NCBI RefSeq assembly: GCF_002944315.1
Contig: NZ_CP024311.1
Location: forward strand, 3,076,501-3,140,500
Origin: Rhizobium sp. NXC24
Lineage (GTDB): Bacteria; Pseudomonadota; Alphaproteobacteria; Rhizobiales; Rhizobiaceae
Reading direction: 5' to 3'
Length of the DNA: 64,000 nucleotides
Part shown: positions 53,817 to 61,894 of the stretch, in pieces
How the letters are laid out: each line of letters starts with the position of its first letter
How positions within the stretch are numbered: position 1 is the first letter of the stretch
Notes under the pieces: model-generated
Seen by the model: the letters and a program-made list of their open reading frames with translations, nothing else
What the model was told of the DNA's origin: nothing
The model's database searches: none
Made by a program: the position numbers and the translations under genes

Positions 53817-54322
53817 AACAATGACCTTTCAATCACTCATGTAGAGATCGCATCCAGACAACCGTCTGGTGCAGTAGACCGATTTTGAGAGGGAAGTTCG
53901 TCAATGTCGCGCAGAGTGCGTCGAGGCAAAGTTCGTTCACCAATATCGATGCACAGCTTATAGCTGAGGGCTGGATACCCCACAAGGCGAAATATCAGAA
54001 ATATCGAAAATGACTAGATATTTCGCATAAATCGACTCGCGTGACATAAAACTATCGTTTATCGAGGATCAAATTCGAATAGTCTTTTTGTAGCTATTTC
54101 CGAGTTTTTTGCGTCGTCCTATATAAGATTCATCGGCACTTTTCTTTTTACGTCCCCCCGGCTTCATTGCGGCAATTCCGCCTTATTTCCGGGGAGCGCT
54201 GGAATTCCCAGCAATACGAATGCCACCCGATACAGGATGGATCTCCCTCCTTGTGGGCGCGGATGCTTACCCGCTCAAACCCACAGGAAACGCCAACGCC
54301 GACACAAACCCTGGAGGCCAAG
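53817..54322. other. Long AT-rich intergenic region (cold-shock leader and promoters)
   Basis: This 506-base divergent region has a first part next to the csp gene with a perfect hairpin, CCAGAC-AACC-GTCTGG (about 53857-53872), probably in the csp 5' leader. Around 53985-54130 it is very AT-rich, with AAATATC repeated three times near 53990-54027. Promoters for both the csp gene and the small basic protein are expected here but cannot be fixed. A frame running into the region upstream of 54323 has no coding character. Confidence 0.5.
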
Positions 54323-54550
54323 ATGGCGCCGCCCAATAAAGACAATCTTTTCGGGTCCAAGAGAGAGGCAGCGCTGGTCAAGTCCAGCCAGCTCGACTCC
54401 ACCGTCAAGGAAATCATCGCCAGCGAACAGATGACCCGCGAACGCAAAACGGCACGCCTGAGGGAACTGCGCCTCGAGAAAGAGGCGCTTCAGCCGCCAC
54501 CGGAGCCGAAGACAAAGGCCAAACGAAAGACGGCCAAGGCAGCCAAATAG
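54323..54550 (+). CDS. Small basic hypothetical protein
   Basis: This is a 75-residue protein with GGAGG five bases before ATG 54323. The middle is a charged helix (SQLDSTVKEIIASEQMTRERKTARLRELRLEKEAL) and the end is a lysine/proline tail (PPPEPKTKAKRKTAKAAK) resembling nucleic-acid-binding tails. I do not recognise the family. It resembles small conserved proteins seen in rhizobia. It is preceded by the long AT-rich region and followed 143 bases later by the fusion enzyme gene. Confidence 0.65.
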   Translation: MAPPNKDNLFGSKREAALVKSSQLDSTVKEIIASEQMTRERKTARLRELRLEKEALQPPPEPKTKAKRKTAKAAK

Positions 54551-54693
54551 GCAAAACTTGATCCGTGCCTGGCACGGTTCAGAGGCGGACGTTGCGCTTT
54601 TGGTGAACACAGCCTCCACGGACTGCGCATTGAACTGGCGGAGGCTTCCGCCCTAAATAGCGACCAATTGCACAATCCATCTGGAGCATCGTC

Positions 54694-56247
54694 ATGGTCG
54701 CCGGCATTCACCACATCACGCTCATCACTCGCAAGGTGCAGGCGAATGTCGATTTCTACGCCGGCTTTCTCGGCCTACGGCTGGTCAAACGCACCGGCGG
54801 CTTCGAAGACGCCACGCAGTTGCACCTCATCTATGGCGACGCGATCGGATCGCCGGGCTCGCTGGTGACCTTCCTTGTCTGGGAGGACGGCTCTCCGGGA
54901 CGTCCCGGCGTCGGACAAGTCGGCGAAATCTCGCTGGCCATCGATCCCATGAGCATCGGTTTCTGGCTGACGCGCGCCTTGAGCGCAGGGCTGAAACCCG
55001 AAGGCCCTTCCGAGGAATTCGGCGAACCGGTTCTACGGCTGAAAGACCCGGATGGCGTTGTCATCAAACTTGTCGGCGTAGGTGAATTACAATCGGCCGC
55101 ACCTTGGGCAAGCGACAAAATCCCGCCAGAACATGCCATCCGGCGCATTCGCGGCGCGACGCTATTCAGCGAGACGCCCGAGGAGACGCAAAAGCTTCTC
55201 TTGGAGCATTTCGGCTACCGGCTGCAAGCGGTCGATGGGGCGATCAGCCGCCTCATTTCCGAACCCGGTGATATCATCGACATCCGCGATGCCCGTGGTT
55301 TCTGGGCAAGTGCGCCGGGAACCGGCACGGTCGACCACGTGGCGTTTCGTGCCTCCGACGATGCCGAACTGCAAGCGGTGCGTACGGCGCTGCAGGCGAT
55401 CAATTCCTGGCCGACAGCGATGCATGATCGCAAATATTTCCGCTCGCTCTATGTCCGGGAACCCGGCCGCATCCTGTTCGAACTCGCAACCGATGCGCCG
55501 GGCATGCTGATCGACGAAGACGAGGCAACACTCGGCACGCGCCTGTTCGCCCCCGATGACAAACCGGAACGGCTGGCGGAGCTGAGCGTGATCCTGCCGC
55601 AATTCTCAATGCCCGGCGAGCCGCGCGTCATCTATCGCGATCTGCCGTTCGTGCATCGCTTCTTCACGCCGGAGGAGCCGGACGGTACCGTCTTCATCTT
55701 GCTGCATGGCTCGGGCGCCAGCGAAACGTCACTGATGCCGATTGCCCATAAGATCGACCCGCGGGCAACGTTGCTCGGCGTGCGTGGCCGCGCGCTCGAG
55801 GAAGGCTCGCCGCGCTGGTTCCGCCGCATCACGCCCTTCTCCTTCGATCAGGCCGACATCGCCAGCGAAGCCGAAGCCTTCGCCGCCTTCATCGATGGCG
55901 CGATCCGCGCCTACGACCTCGATCCCGAGCGTATCGTCTATATCGGCTATTCGAACGGCGCGAACCTCATCAATGCCATGCTGTCGCTGCAGCCGCATCT
56001 CATCCGCCGCGCTGTGCTGCTACGCTCCATGGCCGCGCTGACCGATCCGCCGCCGGCGGACATGTCGAACGCCGATGTACTGATCATCGCTGGCGAGAAG
56101 GACGACTATGGACACCACGCGCAACCGCTCGCCGAACGGCTTAATGCCGGCGGCGCGACGATGAACCAGCAAACGATCCCCTACGGCCACGAATTGACAG
56201 ACGCGGATGTGCCGATCATCCAGGCATGGTTGAAGCGCTCGAACTGA
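54694..56247 (+). CDS. Fusion of glyoxalase/ring-cleaving dioxygenase (MhqO-like) and alpha/beta hydrolase (MhqD-like)
   Basis: The 517-residue protein has two vicinal-oxygen-chelate modules at ~1-310 (GIHHITLITRKVQANVDFYAGFLGLRLVK; IRGATLFSETPEETQKLLLEHFGY; DHVAFRASDDAELQAV; YFRSLYVREPGRILFELATD). A carboxylesterase/phospholipase domain follows at ~315-517, with HGSGASETSLM and the nucleophile elbow IGYSNGANLINAM (Ser) plus a late His in PYGHELTDAD. In Firmicutes the corresponding MhqO and MhqD are separate quinone/methylhydroquinone-resistance proteins. The fusion suggests sequential ring cleavage and hydrolysis of a quinone or catechol adduct. No MarR regulator is adjacent. Confidence 0.85.
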   Translation: MVAGIHHITLITRKVQANVDFYAGFLGLRLVKRTGGFEDATQLHLIYGDAIGSPGSLVTFLVWEDGSPGRPGVGQVGEISLAIDPMSIGFWLTRALSAGLKPEGPSEEFGEPVLRLKDPDGVVIKLVGVGELQSAAPWASDKIPPEHAIRRIRGATLFSETPEETQKLLLEHFGYRLQAVDGAISRLISEPGDIIDIRDARGFWASAPGTGTVDHVAFRASDDAELQAVRTALQAINSWPTAMHDRKYFRSLYVREPGRILFELATDAPGMLIDEDEATLGTRLFAPDDKPERLAELSVILPQFSMPGEPRVIYRDLPFVHRFFTPEEPDGTVFILLHGSGASETSLMPIAHKIDPRATLLGVRGRALEEGSPRWFRRITPFSFDQADIASEAEAFAAFIDGAIRAYDLDPERIVYIGYSNGANLINAMLSLQPHLIRRAVLLRSMAALTDPPPADMSNADVLIIAGEKDDYGHHAQPLAERLNAGGATMNQQTIPYGHELTDADVPIIQAWLKRSN

Positions 56248-56286
56248 GCGCTTCAACTCTTGTAATTGGAACCTTCAGGTGACGGA

Positions 56287-57564
56287 TCACCCCTTGAACG
56301 TATAGGCGGCGATCGACTCAGGCTTCATCTCGATCGAGAAGCCAGGCAGACTTGGCGGCATGTAGGCGGCGTCGCGGATCACGCAAGGGTCGATGAAATG
56401 TTCATGCAGGTGGTCGACATATTCGATCACGCGACCATCCTTGGTGCCGGAGACGGCGACGTAGTCGATCATCGACAGGTGCTGCACATATTCGCAGAGG
56501 CCGACGCCGCCGGCATGCGGCCAGACAGGCAGGCCGTATTTCGCGGCAACGAGAAGCACGGACAGGACTTCGTTCAGCCCGCCCATGCGGCAAGAATCGA
56601 TCTGCACGATGTCGATGGCGCCTTCGGCGATGAACTGCTTGAACATGATGCGGTTCTGGCACATCTCGCCGGTCGCGACCTTTACCGGCCCGATCGCCTG
56701 GCGGATCTTGCGATGGCCGGCAACATCATCGGGGCTGGTCGGCTCCTCGATGAAGAAGGGCTTCGCAAAGGCGAGCTTTTGCACCCAATCAATCGCCTGG
56801 CCCACTTCCCAGACCTGGTTGGCATCGATCATCAAATAGCGATCGGGACCGATCACTTCGCGGGCGATGGTGAGACGCCGGATATCGTCCGCAAGATCGC
56901 GGCCGACCTTCATCTTCACATGATTGAAACCGGCATCGATTGCCTCCTGGCAAAGACGGCGCAGCTTGGCGTCATCATAGCCGAGCCAGCCGGCCGAGGT
57001 CGTGTAGCAGGCATAACCTTCACGCTCCAGGGTGGCGATACGCTCCGCCTTGCCGGCCTCGGCCTTCTTCAGGATAGCGACGGCTTCGTCGCGGGTTAAA
57101 ACGTCGGTCAGGTAGCGGTAATCGACGATATCGGCAATGTGCTCCGCATCCATCTCCGCCACCAGCCGCCAGACCGGCTTGCCAGCCTCCTTGGCGAGCA
57201 GGTCCCAGACAGCGTTTACGACGGCGCCGGTGGCCAGATGCATCGCGCCCTTCTCCGGGCCGATCCAGCGAAGCTGGCTGTCGCTGGTCAGATGCCGCCA
57301 GTATTTGCCGGGATTTTCCAACACGCCGGCAAGCTCCGTGCCGACGACCAGATGGCGCATCGCCTCGATCGCCATGCAGCAGATGTCGTTGCCGCGACCG
57401 ATGGTAAAGGTAAGGCCGTGACCTTCGAGGCCCGGCTTGTCGGTATCGAGGATCACGTAGGCAGCCGAATAATCCGGATCGGGATTCATCGCATCGGAGC
57501 CGTCGAGGCTCTGCGAAGTCGGAAAGCGCAGATCGAATACGCGGAGGTTGGTGATGCGCGTCAT
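56287..57564 (-). CDS. L-fuconate dehydratase (enolase superfamily)
   Basis: The 425-residue enzyme begins ITNLRVFDLRFPTSQSLDGSDAMNP and carries the mandelate-racemase-subgroup active site: HVKMKVGRD (Lys-x-Lys base), MIDANQVWE, FIEEPTSPDD and ATGEMC as metal-ligand regions, and HAGGVGLCEYVQHL with the His. The match to L-fuconate dehydratase is strong in length and wording; it converts L-fuconate to 2-keto-3-deoxy-L-fuconate. AAGGAG stands before ATG 57564. It lies 42 bases downstream of a CoA transferase gene in the same direction, an unexpected partner. No other fucose genes are in the window. Confidence 0.9.
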   Translation of the reverse strand: MTRITNLRVFDLRFPTSQSLDGSDAMNPDPDYSAAYVILDTDKPGLEGHGLTFTIGRGNDICCMAIEAMRHLVVGTELAGVLENPGKYWRHLTSDSQLRWIGPEKGAMHLATGAVVNAVWDLLAKEAGKPVWRLVAEMDAEHIADIVDYRYLTDVLTRDEAVAILKKAEAGKAERIATLEREGYACYTTSAGWLGYDDAKLRRLCQEAIDAGFNHVKMKVGRDLADDIRRLTIAREVIGPDRYLMIDANQVWEVGQAIDWVQKLAFAKPFFIEEPTSPDDVAGHRKIRQAIGPVKVATGEMCQNRIMFKQFIAEGAIDIVQIDSCRMGGLNEVLSVLLVAAKYGLPVWPHAGGVGLCEYVQHLSMIDYVAVSGTKDGRVIEYVDHLHEHFIDPCVIRDAAYMPPSLPGFSIEMKPESIAAYTFKG

Positions 57565-57606
57565 GGGAAAACTCCTTCTAATTCCGTCGGGCGATCTCTC
57601 CGACAC

Positions 57607-58767
57607 TCACCCGAGGCCGAACTCTTCCCAGATCGCCGCATTATGCTCGCCGACATGCGGGGCTGCACGTTCGAATTTTGGCCGCTGCCCGTCAATACGA
57701 ACCGGCGAGCGCGTGGTGCGTACAGAAACGCCGTCGTCGCGGGCAACCGTCTGCAGCATGTCCAGCACGCCAAATCCCTCGCTCTGCAACAGTTCCGGCC
57801 AGTTCAGCACCTTGGCACACCAAATGTCTGCCGGTTCCAGAATGGCCAGCCATTCATCCACGGTGCGGGTGGCTATGCGCGCCGAGATCAGCGCTTTTAT
57901 ATCGTCGCGCGCCGTAAACCAGCTTTTCGGATCGTCGCGGTAGGGCGCGAGCTCCTCCATGCCGAGCAGGTCGGCGAGCTTCGAAATCGGCGTCATAGCG
58001 ATGGCGAGATAGCCGTCGGTGGCGGGATAAACGCCATATGGCGCGGAAAGATAGGCATGCGCACTGCGGAACCCGGAGCGCTGGGGCAGCTTGTTGCCGC
58101 TGTTCATGTGGACAGTCAGCACCTCCACCTGCAGATCGACCAGTGCCTCCAGCAGGCTCGTCTCCACCAGCCCGCCCTCGCCGGTGACGCCGCGGCGCAC
58201 CAGCGCCGCCAGAATACCCTGGGCGGCGGCCGCACCCGCCAGCATATCGCCGATCGCCAAGCCGAACGGCACCGGCCCCTGCCCCTCATCGCCATTCAGC
58301 CACATGACACCAGAGCGCGATTGCGCCAGCAAATCCTGCCCCGGACGCGACACCCAAGGACCTTCGCCGCCATAGCCGCTGATCGAGCAATAGACGAGCC
58401 GCGGATTGATCTTCTGCGCAGCCTCATAGTCCAGCCCAAGCCGCTCGATGACCCCCGGCCGAAAATTCTGTACCAGGACGTCGGCCTTGGAGATCAGCTT
58501 GCGCAGCGCCTGTATGTCGCGCTCGTTTTTCAAGTCGATCGCCAGGCTTTCCTTCGAACGGTTGATCGCGTGGAAAATGGTCGAATCGCCGCTCTCACTA
58601 TCGCTCAGATAAAGCCGCCGCGAGAGATCGCCCCCCTCCGGCCGCTCGATCTTGATGACCCGGGCGCCGAGATCCATCAGTCTCAGGGTGCAATAGGGGC
58701 CGGACAGGAACTGGCTCATATCCACGACCACCAGGCCGGCCAGCGGCAATTCCTTCTCCACCACCAT
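57607..58767 (-). CDS. CaiB/BaiF-family CoA transferase
   Basis: The 386-residue class III CoA transferase begins LPLAGLVVVDMSQFLSGPYCTLRLMDLGARVIKIERPEGGDLSR and contains INRSKESLAIDLKNE and the catalytic-Asp region RPGQDLLAQSRSGVMW. It moves CoA between carboxylic acids such as oxalate, carnitine or itaconate analogues. ATG 58767 starts the conserved domain at once; the frame is open to 58983 without homology. A strong interrupted palindrome lies about 100 bases upstream. Its operon partner is the L-fuconate dehydratase. Confidence 0.88.
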   Translation of the reverse strand: MVVEKELPLAGLVVVDMSQFLSGPYCTLRLMDLGARVIKIERPEGGDLSRRLYLSDSESGDSTIFHAINRSKESLAIDLKNERDIQALRKLISKADVLVQNFRPGVIERLGLDYEAAQKINPRLVYCSISGYGGEGPWVSRPGQDLLAQSRSGVMWLNGDEGQGPVPFGLAIGDMLAGAAAAQGILAALVRRGVTGEGGLVETSLLEALVDLQVEVLTVHMNSGNKLPQRSGFRSAHAYLSAPYGVYPATDGYLAIAMTPISKLADLLGMEELAPYRDDPKSWFTARDDIKALISARIATRTVDEWLAILEPADIWCAKVLNWPELLQSEGFGVLDMLQTVARDDGVSVRTTRSPVRIDGQRPKFERAAPHVGEHNAAIWEEFGLG

Positions 58768-58869
58768 GACTATTTCCGCTTCCCTCGCATCAATCCGGCA
58801 GGTCGCCAACCTCCGCTTCGACAGAGATTTCCCCCGCCGAATCCCCTGCGTCCCGCACCGCATTTTTCT

Positions 58870-58892
58870 TATGTGAATAGTATTTTCACATA
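58870..58892. promoter_or_regulatory. Operator candidate TATGTGAA-N7-TTCACATA
   Basis: This is a perfect 8-bp inverted repeat with a 7-bp AT-rich spacer in the 242-base region between the CoA transferase and the divergent AhpD-like gene. It resembles operators of FadR/FCD-type GntR or similar repressors. It is about 103 bases before the CoA transferase ATG and 118 before the AhpD-like ATG, so it could serve either or both. Confidence 0.55.
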
Positions 58893-59009
58893 TGGATGAT
58901 TTTTGCAAATGAAAAGAGTTGCCGCGATCACGCGATCCTTCAGCGAAGCCCACGCGAAAATGCGCTATAGCGTTCGCATCCATGCGGATTGTTGGAAGGA
59001 GATTTGGGA

Positions 59010-59423
59010 ATGACGACAGTCAAATTGCTCGACGATGCGGAAGCCGAGGCGATCCCGGCGGTGAAGGCCGTTTTCGATGACATCCGCGCCGTCAGAAAAT
59101 CCGATTTCGTCAATAATTTCTGGCGTGGCCTCGCCAATGATCCGGCATTATTGAAGCGTACCTGGGAGGGGCTTAAGGCGGTGATGATGGCGGACGGCGC
59201 ACTCGATCCGCTGGTTCGCGAGATGATCTATATCGCCGTGTCCACCGCCAACGGCTGCACCTACTGCGTTCATTCCCATACCGCCGCCGCCAGGGCAAAG
59301 GGCATGACAGACGCACAGCATGGCGAATTGCTGGCCGTCATCGGCCTTGCCGGACAGACGAACCATCTGGTGACGGCAATGCAGATCCCCGTCGATCCGG
59401 AATTTGACGTCAGCCGCCGCTGA
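59010..59423 (+). CDS. AhpD-like carboxymuconolactone decarboxylase family protein
   Basis: The 137-residue protein has the peroxidase-type motif NGCTYCVHSHTAAARAKGM (CxxC followed by HxH region), characteristic of AhpD-related alkylhydroperoxidases. AAGGAGATTTGGG before ATG 59010 fixes the start. It probably reduces organic peroxides with a dithiol donor. It is divergent from the CoA transferase operon and ends close to the shared terminator. Confidence 0.88.
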   Translation: MTTVKLLDDAEAEAIPAVKAVFDDIRAVRKSDFVNNFWRGLANDPALLKRTWEGLKAVMMADGALDPLVREMIYIAVSTANGCTYCVHSHTAAARAKGMTDAQHGELLAVIGLAGQTNHLVTAMQIPVDPEFDVSRR

Positions 59424-59431
59424 TATCGCAT

Positions 59432-59463
59432 AAAAGAACCCGCTGGCGCGAACCAGCGGGTTC
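59432..59463 (-). terminator. Intrinsic terminator of the stress-promoter gene (shared with AhpD-like gene)
   Basis: GAACCCGCTGG (59436-59446) and CCAGCGGGTTC (59453-59463) form an 11-bp perfect stem with a 6-nt loop. On the minus strand TTTTA follows directly, so it ends the gene at 59487-59879. It lies 12 bases after the plus-strand AhpD-like stop and could act both ways. Confidence 0.75.
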
Positions 59464-59486
59464 CCCAATAAATCATGCGCCGTTTC

Positions 59487-59879
59487 TTACCGGTCTGACT
59501 GTTCCGCCGCCTGAGTCTCGGCAGCAACAACGGCGGCGACATCGACACCATTGTTGACGACCAGAAGACGCTTGCGAACGAGAACGCCCATGACCCGGGC
59601 AGCGGTCGAAAAGGTCATTGTATCGAGAGGACCTTCGCCCTCCCAGGGCTTGGTCAACCGTTCGGTGACGGCCGAAACGATGTTGTTGGGCACGATATCG
59701 GTGCATTCACGCATGGCTTCGAAAACGACGCTCACGGGAACGACCTTCCCTTCGAACATCACGATCGGTTCAGTGACTTCTGTGTCCCATTCCTCGAAAG
59801 CATAGAGCGCTTCCCTGAAGAGCTGCTGCAAAGTAATGGGGGCATGACCCTCATGAAGGGGCGGCAAGGCATTGCTCAT
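59487..59879 (-). CDS. Hypothetical protein behind a general-stress-type promoter
   Basis: This 130-residue acidic protein has no recognised domain. Phrases such as LREALYAFEEWDTEVTEPIVMFEGKVVPVSVVFEAMRECTDIVPNNIVSAV and FSTAARVMGVLVRKRLLVV suggest a helical soluble protein; there is no signal peptide or membrane span. AAAGGAGACAGAC precedes the ATG. A GGAAC-N16-CGTT promoter lies about 150 bases upstream in the same direction, which predicts control by the EcfG/RpoE2 general stress sigma factor. It has its own intrinsic terminator, so it is a single-gene transcript. Confidence 0.8.
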   Translation of the reverse strand: MSNALPPLHEGHAPITLQQLFREALYAFEEWDTEVTEPIVMFEGKVVPVSVVFEAMRECTDIVPNNIVSAVTERLTKPWEGEGPLDTMTFSTAARVMGVLVRKRLLVVNNGVDVAAVVAAETQAAEQSDR

Positions 59880-60029
59880 GTCTGTCTCCTTTCAAGTGGA
59901 AGTCCGGCGCATAATTTGAAAAACTATCCGGTCTCTCGCGGAGAGGCCTACGCGCTGCTTCTGAATCTGGCGCGCCCCGAACGCATTTGATCGGACGAGC
60001 GGCGCGGCAAACCATTTTCCGACCGGCGC

Positions 60030-60054
60030 AACGCGGGATAACACGAAATGTTCC
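60030..60054 (-). promoter_or_regulatory. EcfG/RpoE2-type general stress promoter
   Basis: On the minus strand GGAAC (60054-60050), 16 bases, then CGTT (60033-60030) is an exact match to the alphaproteobacterial EcfG consensus. It points to the gene starting at 59879, leaving a leader of about 145 nt. The rest of the 343-base region 59880-60222 contains no gene that I can support. Confidence 0.65.
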
Positions 60055-60180
60055 CACCGGTCATTTAACTTGATAGAGTCTATAGATTAATCTCGACTTG
60101 AAAAGCCTCTTTCGAAAGTTTCTGTGATTCCCTATATTTTTGAAGGGTTTCGCCATAGGCTGGCAGAATACTTCACCTTT

Positions 60181-60205
60181 GGAAGAGGCTCGACTCGCCT
60201 CTTCC
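60181..60205 (+). other. Stem-loop in the cupin leader
   Basis: GGAAGAGGC (60181-60189) and GCCTCTTCC (60197-60205) form a perfect 9-bp stem with a 7-nt loop, ending 17 bases before the cupin ATG and 7 before its ribosome site (AAAGGACAG). It could influence translation or end upstream transcription. Confidence 0.45.
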
Positions 60206-60222
60206 GTAGCGAAAGGACAGCC

Positions 60223-60714
60223 ATGAGCAACGATCATGGACACGATCACGGCCACCACCACGAACCTGTCGATTGGCGCGAACATGGTGTCAAGATCATC
60301 CCCGGAAATGCGCTCGATCCGAATACGGCGCAGACGCCGGGCATGAACCGGGCCACCGCTATCAATCATGCCCGCGCGGGCGCCGAGAAGATCTGGGCCG
60401 GAACGGTGACGATCCACGCCAACGCCAAGACCGGCGCCCATCATCACGGCGATCTCGAAAGCATCATCTATGTCGTCAAGGGCAAGGCGCGGATGCGTTG
60501 GGGCGAAAACCTGGAATTCGTCGCCGAAGCCGGCCCCGGCGACTTCATCTACGTGCCGCCCTTCGTGCCGCATCAGGAGATCAACGCCAGCCGCGACGAA
60601 ACGCTGGAATGCGTGCTTGTCCGCTCCGGACAGGAGCCCGTCGTCGTCAATCTCGATATCGAACCGGTGGAAAAGCCGGAAGAAGTGCTCTGGAAAGATC
60701 CAATCCACCGCTGA
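60223..60714 (+). CDS. Cupin-domain protein with histidine-rich N-terminus
   Basis: The 163-residue protein opens with HGHDHGHHHE (residues 5-14), a metal-binding tag, followed by one cupin barrel: motif 1 TGAHHHGDLESIIYVVKGKARMRWGE and motif 2 PGDFIYVPPFVPHQEIN. The His/Glu residues for a mononuclear metal site are present. ATG 60223 is supported by AAAGGACAG; the upstream frame is not. The metal, substrate and function are unknown; a dioxygenase, isomerase or metal-sensing role is possible. Confidence 0.85.
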   Translation: MSNDHGHDHGHHHEPVDWREHGVKIIPGNALDPNTAQTPGMNRATAINHARAGAEKIWAGTVTIHANAKTGAHHHGDLESIIYVVKGKARMRWGENLEFVAEAGPGDFIYVPPFVPHQEINASRDETLECVLVRSGQEPVVVNLDIEPVEKPEEVLWKDPIHR

Positions 60715-60927
60715 TTTGCACAATTTCGATGCAGTTGGAATCGTCGTGGCACAAAAATCGACTATCTCTATAGAAAATTAGTTCTAGATCTGCGGTGCGC
60801 CAAAAAGAGTTTTTCAGAAGTGCGGCGCACAACAAATGATCCTGCTTCGCGTGACCCACAACCGTCTGAGATGATCCATACGGTCAACGAGACAATGGCG
60901 TCTCAATCACATGGAACAGGATTTCCC
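60715..60927 (+). other. Leader region of the methionine transporter operon
   Basis: This 213-base region has GTGCGCC (60795-60801) pairing with GGCGCAC (60824-60830), enclosing AAAAA-GAG-TTTTT, so a nested fold is possible. I looked for a SAM riboswitch signature and did not find a convincing one. An in-frame extension of MetQ into this region (to 60820) has no signal-peptide character. Confidence 0.4.
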
Positions 60928-61773
60928 ATGACGAAAAAGTCTTCTGAAGGTCTCGCTGCCTTGCGCTTCTCGCGCCGGACCGGCCTTGCGGCTCTCATTG
61001 CCTCCGCTGTCGCCGTTTTCGGCCTGACGGCAGCCGCCCCCTCCTTTGCCGCCGACAAGACGATCAAGGTCGGCATCATGAGCGGCGAAGATGAAGATGT
61101 CTGGCGCGTGGTCACTGCGGAAGCCGCCAAGAAGGGCCTGAAGATCGAAACCGTGGCCTTCAACGACTATACCCAGCCAAACGAAGCGCTGGAGCGCGGC
61201 GAGGTCGATGCCAATGCCTTCCAGCACAAGCCTTATCTCGACAACCAGATCAAGCAACACGGCTATCATATCGTCCGCGTCGGCTATACCGGCGTCTGGC
61301 CCATCGGCCTCTACACCAAGAAATACAAGGCGGTTGCCGACCTGCCGAAGGGCGCGGTCATCGGCGTGCCGAACGATCCGTCCAACGAGGGCCGCGCTTT
61401 GCGCGTGCTGCAGAATGAGGGCGTCATCAAGCTCAAGGACGGCACCGGCATTCTCGCCACCACCGCCGACATCGTCGAGAACCCGAAAAATGTCGAAATC
61501 AAGGAGCTCGACGCCGGCATCGTCGGTCGCTCGATCGACGATCTCGACGCCGCCGTCGTCAACACCGACTGGGCGCTGAAGAGCGGGCTTTCGCCGAAGG
61601 ACCGCATTGCACAAGAGCCGATCGACGGCAATCCCTATCGCAACTTCATCGCCGTCAAGCAGGGTAGCGAAAGCGAGGCCTGGGTGAAGACGCTGGTCGC
61701 CTCCTATCAGAACGATACGGTCAAGACCGAGTTCGACAAGGTCTACAAAGGCACCGGCCTCAGCGCCTACTAA
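60928..61773 (+). CDS. metQ: Methionine ABC transporter substrate-binding protein (MetQ/NlpA family)
   Basis: The 281-residue protein is of the MetQ/NlpA family: IKVGIMSGEDEDVWRVVTAEAAKKGL, NDYTQPNEALERGEVDANAFQHKPYLDNQ, and GVWPIGLYTKKYKAVADLPKGAVIGVPNDPSNEGRAL. The signal peptide runs to AAPSFA-AD; there is no lipobox Cys, so it is a soluble periplasmic form. ATG 60928 follows AGGA; longer in-frame starts precede the signal. It leads the MetQ-MetN-MetI importer. Confidence 0.92.
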   Translation: MTKKSSEGLAALRFSRRTGLAALIASAVAVFGLTAAAPSFAADKTIKVGIMSGEDEDVWRVVTAEAAKKGLKIETVAFNDYTQPNEALERGEVDANAFQHKPYLDNQIKQHGYHIVRVGYTGVWPIGLYTKKYKAVADLPKGAVIGVPNDPSNEGRALRVLQNEGVIKLKDGTGILATTADIVENPKNVEIKELDAGIVGRSIDDLDAAVVNTDWALKSGLSPKDRIAQEPIDGNPYRNFIAVKQGSESEAWVKTLVASYQNDTVKTEFDKVYKGTGLSAY

Positions 61774-61803
61774 CACCAATTCGGCGCCGGGGGCAGCGCT
61801 GAG

Positions 61804-61847
61804 CACCAAGGCGGCTGGGGCATTTTTTGCTCGGGCCGCCTTCGGTG
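61804..61847 (+). other. Intercistronic hairpin between metQ and metN
   Basis: CACCAAGGCGGC (61804-61815) pairs with GCCGCCTTCGGTG (61835-61847) with one bulged C, around a 19-nt loop rich in T. Such a structure would raise the metQ message relative to metN-metI by protecting its 3' end or by partial termination. Confidence 0.5.
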
Positions 61848-61894
61848 TTCCAGGATATCAATGCCCGACGACGCAAAGCCGAAAGAAGATTGAT

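Noticed and set aside
57139..58899. 586-codon plus-strand open frame opposite the CoA transferase and dehydratase
   Set aside because: It spans two genuine genes on the other strand and the gap between them, and shows no protein family features.
60715..60927. SAM riboswitch upstream of metQ
   Set aside because: Methionine importers often have one, but I could not match SAM-I or SAM-II core sequences; only generic stems were seen.
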